Part shown: piece by piece, positions 61,029 through 64,000 of the stretch
Layout: each line of letters opens with the position of its first letter
Position numbering within the stretch: the stretch's first letter is position 1
NCBI GenBank assembly: GCA_012838955.1
Contig: DUOH01000045.1
Span: 37,481 to 101,480 of the forward strand
Source: Bacillota bacterium
GTDB lineage: Bacteria; Bacillota; UBA4882; UBA10575
Length of the DNA stretch: 64,000 nucleotides
Direction of reading: 5' to 3'
Program-made: the position numbers and the translations under genes
Notes under the pieces: model-generated
What the model was told of the DNA's origin: nothing
The model's database searches: none
The model's input: the letters and a program-made list of their open reading frames with translations, nothing else

Positions 61029-64000
61029 CTACTCAGGTCTTGGCAACCACCGAATCTGTTGGGCCAGGAGTTTATCTCCTTCTTCTGCCACATCCAGCCG
61101 GCCTTTAACTACCACTACCCGGTCGTTCTCCGCCTCGGCAGCCACCCGTTCATATAAGTTGGGAAAGACCAACACCTCCAGAGAGCCGGTGGGGTCCTCC
61201 AAGACAAATGAGGCCATAGTCTTTCCGGCTTTGGTAGTAATCCGCCGCCACCTGTTGACTACTCCGCCGGTCAGGACCGTATCGGTAGCAGCCCCTCCCT
61301 CTTTCGCCTGCTCCAGGATGTGGGCCACAGTCGGAATCTGATTTTCCTTGAACTTTTCCCGCCAGGGATCGATGGGGTGGCCGCTCAGATAAACCCCAAG
61401 ATACTCTTTTTCCAAGGCCAAGATCGTGGCCAAGGGAAACTCTTCCGCACCAGTCCACTTCTCTTCTCCGGCTACCCCGAATTCGGTCTCCAGATCAAAG
61501 AAGGACAACTGGCCTCCTCGCCGGGAAGCAGCGCGCTGGTGGGCTTGATCACAGGCGTGTTCATAGACGTCCAGCAGTTCCCGGCGACTACGGCCGGTGG
61601 AAGTAAAGGCCCCGGCCTTGATCAGGCTCTCCACAACCCGTTTGTTGATGACTCCGCCCTCCAGACGCTGGCAAAAATCATAAATCGAGGTAAAGCCGGT
61701 CTTCTTCCGTTCTTTTTCGATGGCCTGAATCACCCCGAGTCCCATATTTTTCACAGCCAATAAGCCAAACCGGATGCCCCGGCCTTCCACGGTAAACCGG
61801 GAGGAGCTGTAGTTGACATCCGGAGGATAAACCGGGATGCCCAATCGACGGCACTCTTCAATATAGAGGCTGACCTTGTCGCCATTCCCAATGACGCTGG
61901 TCAAGAGGGCAGCCAAGAAGGCCTGGGGATAATTGGCCTTTAAATAAGCGGTCCAGTAGGCGATCAAGGCATAAGCGGCCGAATGAGACTTGTTAAACCC
62001 GTACCCGGCGAAATGCTCCATGAGATCAAAGATTTCTTCCCCGATTCGCCGGGAGATTCCTCTGGCCGCCGCTCCCTCCAGGAATTTACGGCGCATGGCC
62101 GCCAACACCTCCGGCTTTTTCTTGCCCATCGCCCGCCGTACCAGATCCGCTTCCCCCAGAGAAAACCCTCCTAATTTGCTACAGATCTGCATGACCTGTT
62201 CCTGATAGAGGATGATTCCATAGGTCGGTCTGAGGATCTCTTCTAGAGCCGGGTGTAAATAGGTAATCTCCTTCTCGCCGTGCCGCCGTTTGATGAAGTC
62301 CTCAGCCATCCCGCTCCCCAACGGACCCGGCCGGTACAGAGCCACCAACGGAATAAGGTCCCGGAACGACTCCGGTGCCAACTGTATTAGCAGCCGCCGC
62401 ATACCGGCGCTTTCCAACTGAAAGATTCCTAACGTCTCTCCGGAGCAAAGCAGCTCCATGGTTTTGGGGTCATCCTCCGGCAAGGCGGAGAGGTCAATCT
62501 CCACTCCGGAATAGGTTCTCACCAAGTCGATCGTCTGCTGCAGGACGGTAAGGGTCCGCAGTCCAAGAAAGTCCATCTTCAGCAGGCCGATGGTCTCCAG
62601 GTCTTCCATGGGAAATTGAGTGGTAAACTCGCCGTCCGCGGCTCTGGCCAAGGGAACGTAGTTGGTCAGCGGTTCCTCGGAGATGACCACCCCGGCCGCG
62701 TGGATCGAGGCGTGCCTGGGCGCTCCCTCCAAGGCCTGGGCGATGGCAAAGAGATCGGCGATTCTTTGATCCCCACTGATCGCCGTTTGTAACTCCGACG
62801 AAGACTTGATGGCCTCCTCCAAAGTAATACCCAACTCATTAGGGATTAACTTCGCCAACCGGTCAACTTCCCCATAGGAAAAGCCCAAGACTCGGCCGAC
62901 ATCACGCACGGCGCCCCGAGCGGCCATGGTGCCGAAGGTAATAATCTGCGCCACATGATCCCGGCCATACTTCTCTTTTACATATTCGATGACTTCCCCC
63001 CGGCGTTCGTAACAGAAGTCTATATCAAAGTCGGGCATACTGACCCGTTCCGGATTGAGAAAGCGTTCAAAGAGCAGATCATATTTGAGGGGATCCAGGT
63101 CGGTGATGCCCAAGAGGTAGCCGACGAGACTGCCGGCGCCCGACCCCCGCCCCGGACCGACCATGATTCCCCGCTCTTTGGCATAATGCACAAAATCCGC
63201 GACGATCAAGAAATACCCGGGGAACCCCGTTTCTTTGATGACTGCCAACTCATGGTCTAGACGGGCCTTGAGCTCCGGGGTGACCACCTTGAATCTTTTC
63301 TTCAGCCCCTCTTGGCAGAGGTGTTCAAGATAGGAGTTGGCACTCATTCCGGCAGGCACGGTGAATTCGGGCAGGTGGTACTCACCCAGTTTCAGGCGGA
63401 CATTACACCGTTCGGCAATGGCCAGTGTATTGGCGAGCGCCACCGGTGTCTCCGCAAAGAGTCTGCCCATCTCTTCCTCGCTTTTAAAGTAAAACTCATT
63501 GGTGGGGAAGCGCATCCGATCTTCATCATTTAGATTCTTCCCGGTTTGAATACATAATAGTACATCATGTACCCGCGCGTCCTCCCGGCGCATGTAATGC
63601 AAGTCGTTGGTGGCCACCAAGCCGACTCCCAGTTCAGCGGCGAGTTCCATCAAGGCCCGGTTGAGCTGCTTCTGACCGGCCAAACCCTGGTCTTGCAGTT
63701 CCAGGAAGAAGTTCTCCGCCCCGAAAGTCTCCTTGTACCACCCAGCCGCCTGCCGGGCCGCCTCCGGCTGGCTGTTGGTGAGGTAATAAGGGATCTCCCC
63801 GCTCAGACAGGCGGATAAGGCGATTAACCCCTTGGCGTGGGCCGCCAGGAGCTCCTTGTCCACCCGCGGCCGATAGTAAAAGCCCTCCACATGGCTTAGG
63901 GAGACCAGTTGCAACAGGTTTTTGTAACCTTCTTCATTTTCAGCCAAGAGCACCAAGTGGAAAGAGTCTTCGTCCACTTTAGGCTGCTTGTCATGGCGGG
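61029..64000 (-). CDS. dnaE: DNA polymerase III alpha subunit DnaE (5' end cut off)
   Basis: The gene runs off the window: in-frame codons continue upstream of the GTG at 63977 to base 64000, and the first 100 or so residues of the PHP domain are missing. What is seen: the remaining PHP part (EDSFHLVLLAENEEGYKNLL), catalytic aspartates in MPDFDIDFCYERRGEVIEYV, the palm and fingers, HhH segment, and a C-terminal OB fold (VLTGGVVNRWRRITTKAG). It has no exonuclease domain. In PolC-bearing bacteria DnaE assists primer extension at the fork; polC is also here at 14416. Confidence 0.95.
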   Translation of the reverse strand, partial: RHDKQPKVDEDSFHLVLLAENEEGYKNLLQLVSLSHVEGFYYRPRVDKELLAAHAKGLIALSACLSGEIPYYLTNSQPEAARQAAGWYKETFGAENFFLELQDQGLAGQKQLNRALMELAAELGVGLVATNDLHYMRREDARVHDVLLCIQTGKNLNDEDRMRFPTNEFYFKSEEEMGRLFAETPVALANTLAIAERCNVRLKLGEYHLPEFTVPAGMSANSYLEHLCQEGLKKRFKVVTPELKARLDHELAVIKETGFPGYFLIVADFVHYAKERGIMVGPGRGSGAGSLVGYLLGITDLDPLKYDLLFERFLNPERVSMPDFDIDFCYERRGEVIEYVKEKYGRDHVAQIITFGTMAARGAVRDVGRVLGFSYGEVDRLAKLIPNELGITLEEAIKSSSELQTAISGDQRIADLFAIAQALEGAPRHASIHAAGVVISEEPLTNYVPLARAADGEFTTQFPMEDLETIGLLKMDFLGLRTLTVLQQTIDLVRTYSGVEIDLSALPEDDPKTMELLCSGETLGIFQLESAGMRRLLIQLAPESFRDLIPLVALYRPGPLGSGMAEDFIKRRHGEKEITYLHPALEEILRPTYGIILYQEQVMQICSKLGGFSLGEADLVRRAMGKKKPEVLAAMRRKFLEGAAARGISRRIGEEIFDLMEHFAGYGFNKSHSAAYALIAYWTAYLKANYPQAFLAALLTSVIGNGDKVSLYIEECRRLGIPVYPPDVNYSSSRFTVEGRGIRFGLLAVKNMGLGVIQAIEKERKKTGFTSIYDFCQRLEGGVINKRVVESLIKAGAFTSTGRSRRELLDVYEHACDQAHQRAASRRGGQLSFFDLETEFGVAGEEKWTGAEEFPLATILALEKEYLGVYLSGHPIDPWREKFKENQIPTVAHILEQAKEGGAATDTVLTGGVVNRWRRITTKAGKTMASFVLEDPTGSLEVLVFPNLYERVAAEAENDRVVVVKGRLDVAEEGDKLLAQQIRWLPRPE

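Overview
The window comes from an anaerobic, spore-former-like Firmicute (Clostridia/Limnochordia type, roughly half G+C). Supporting signs are a PolC-type replicase beside a separate DnaE, the RemA and TRAP (MtrB) regulators, a threonine T-box, the order pyrH-frr-uppS-cdsA-dxr-rseP-ispG-polC, and a ferredoxin-linked 2-oxoacid oxidoreductase. Nearly all genes are housekeeping and most lie on the minus strand. Plus-strand exceptions are the htrA/ECF sigma/serC block, trmL and a divergent type IIA topoisomerase pair. No rRNA operon, CRISPR array, prophage or intact insertion sequence is visible.

Layout: 1-740 is a gene-free stretch with degenerate direct and inverted repeats. 743-3286 (minus) is yicC, an actinobacterial-type integration host factor, remA, gmk and rpoZ. 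3755-8108 (plus) carries an HtrA protease, an ECF sigma with its zinc anti-sigma, a small unknown protein and serC. 8386-9553 (minus) has mtrB and a TrkA-C membrane protein. 9623-12079 is infC-rpmI-rplT plus an rRNA methylase, behind an attenuator leader; infC starts at AUU. 12130-14287 is lspA-lgt-rluD. 14416-29839 is the large translation, lipid, isoprenoid and replication block from rpsB to polC, with three unusual inserts: a YtvI-like permease, a CxxC-rich protein and a glycosyltransferase. 29979-35783 holds a nitroreductase, a 2-oxoacid:ferredoxin oxidoreductase set with a P-loop partner, and folC. 36087-40257 has trmL, plsY, a lipid kinase, a NifU-like protein and hom behind a Thr-specific T-box. 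40754-47793 is a sugar cluster (Lpl-type ABC importer, macrodomain protein, GH31 glucosidase). Then come a DUF255 protein, a tiny membrane ORF, the divergent topoisomerase pair, tRNA-Asn, gapA with a palindromic leader site, an acyl-CoA synthetase with an XRE-cupin regulator, a DUF445 protein and the 5'-truncated dnaE.

The RNA-level control is dense: T-box, infC leader, rpsB leader, TRAP, many intrinsic terminators, and structured intergenic segments that share sequence between distant loci (35.9 kb and 44.1 kb). Several starts are non-canonical (AUU for infC, possibly AUA for the sugar-binding protein, and UUG or GUG chosen by Shine-Dalgarno spacing). I see no obviously new multi-gene defence or metabolic system. 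The best candidates for something undescribed are the shared structured intergenic elements, the CxxC-repeat protein inside the isoprenoid block, and the divergent topoisomerase pair.
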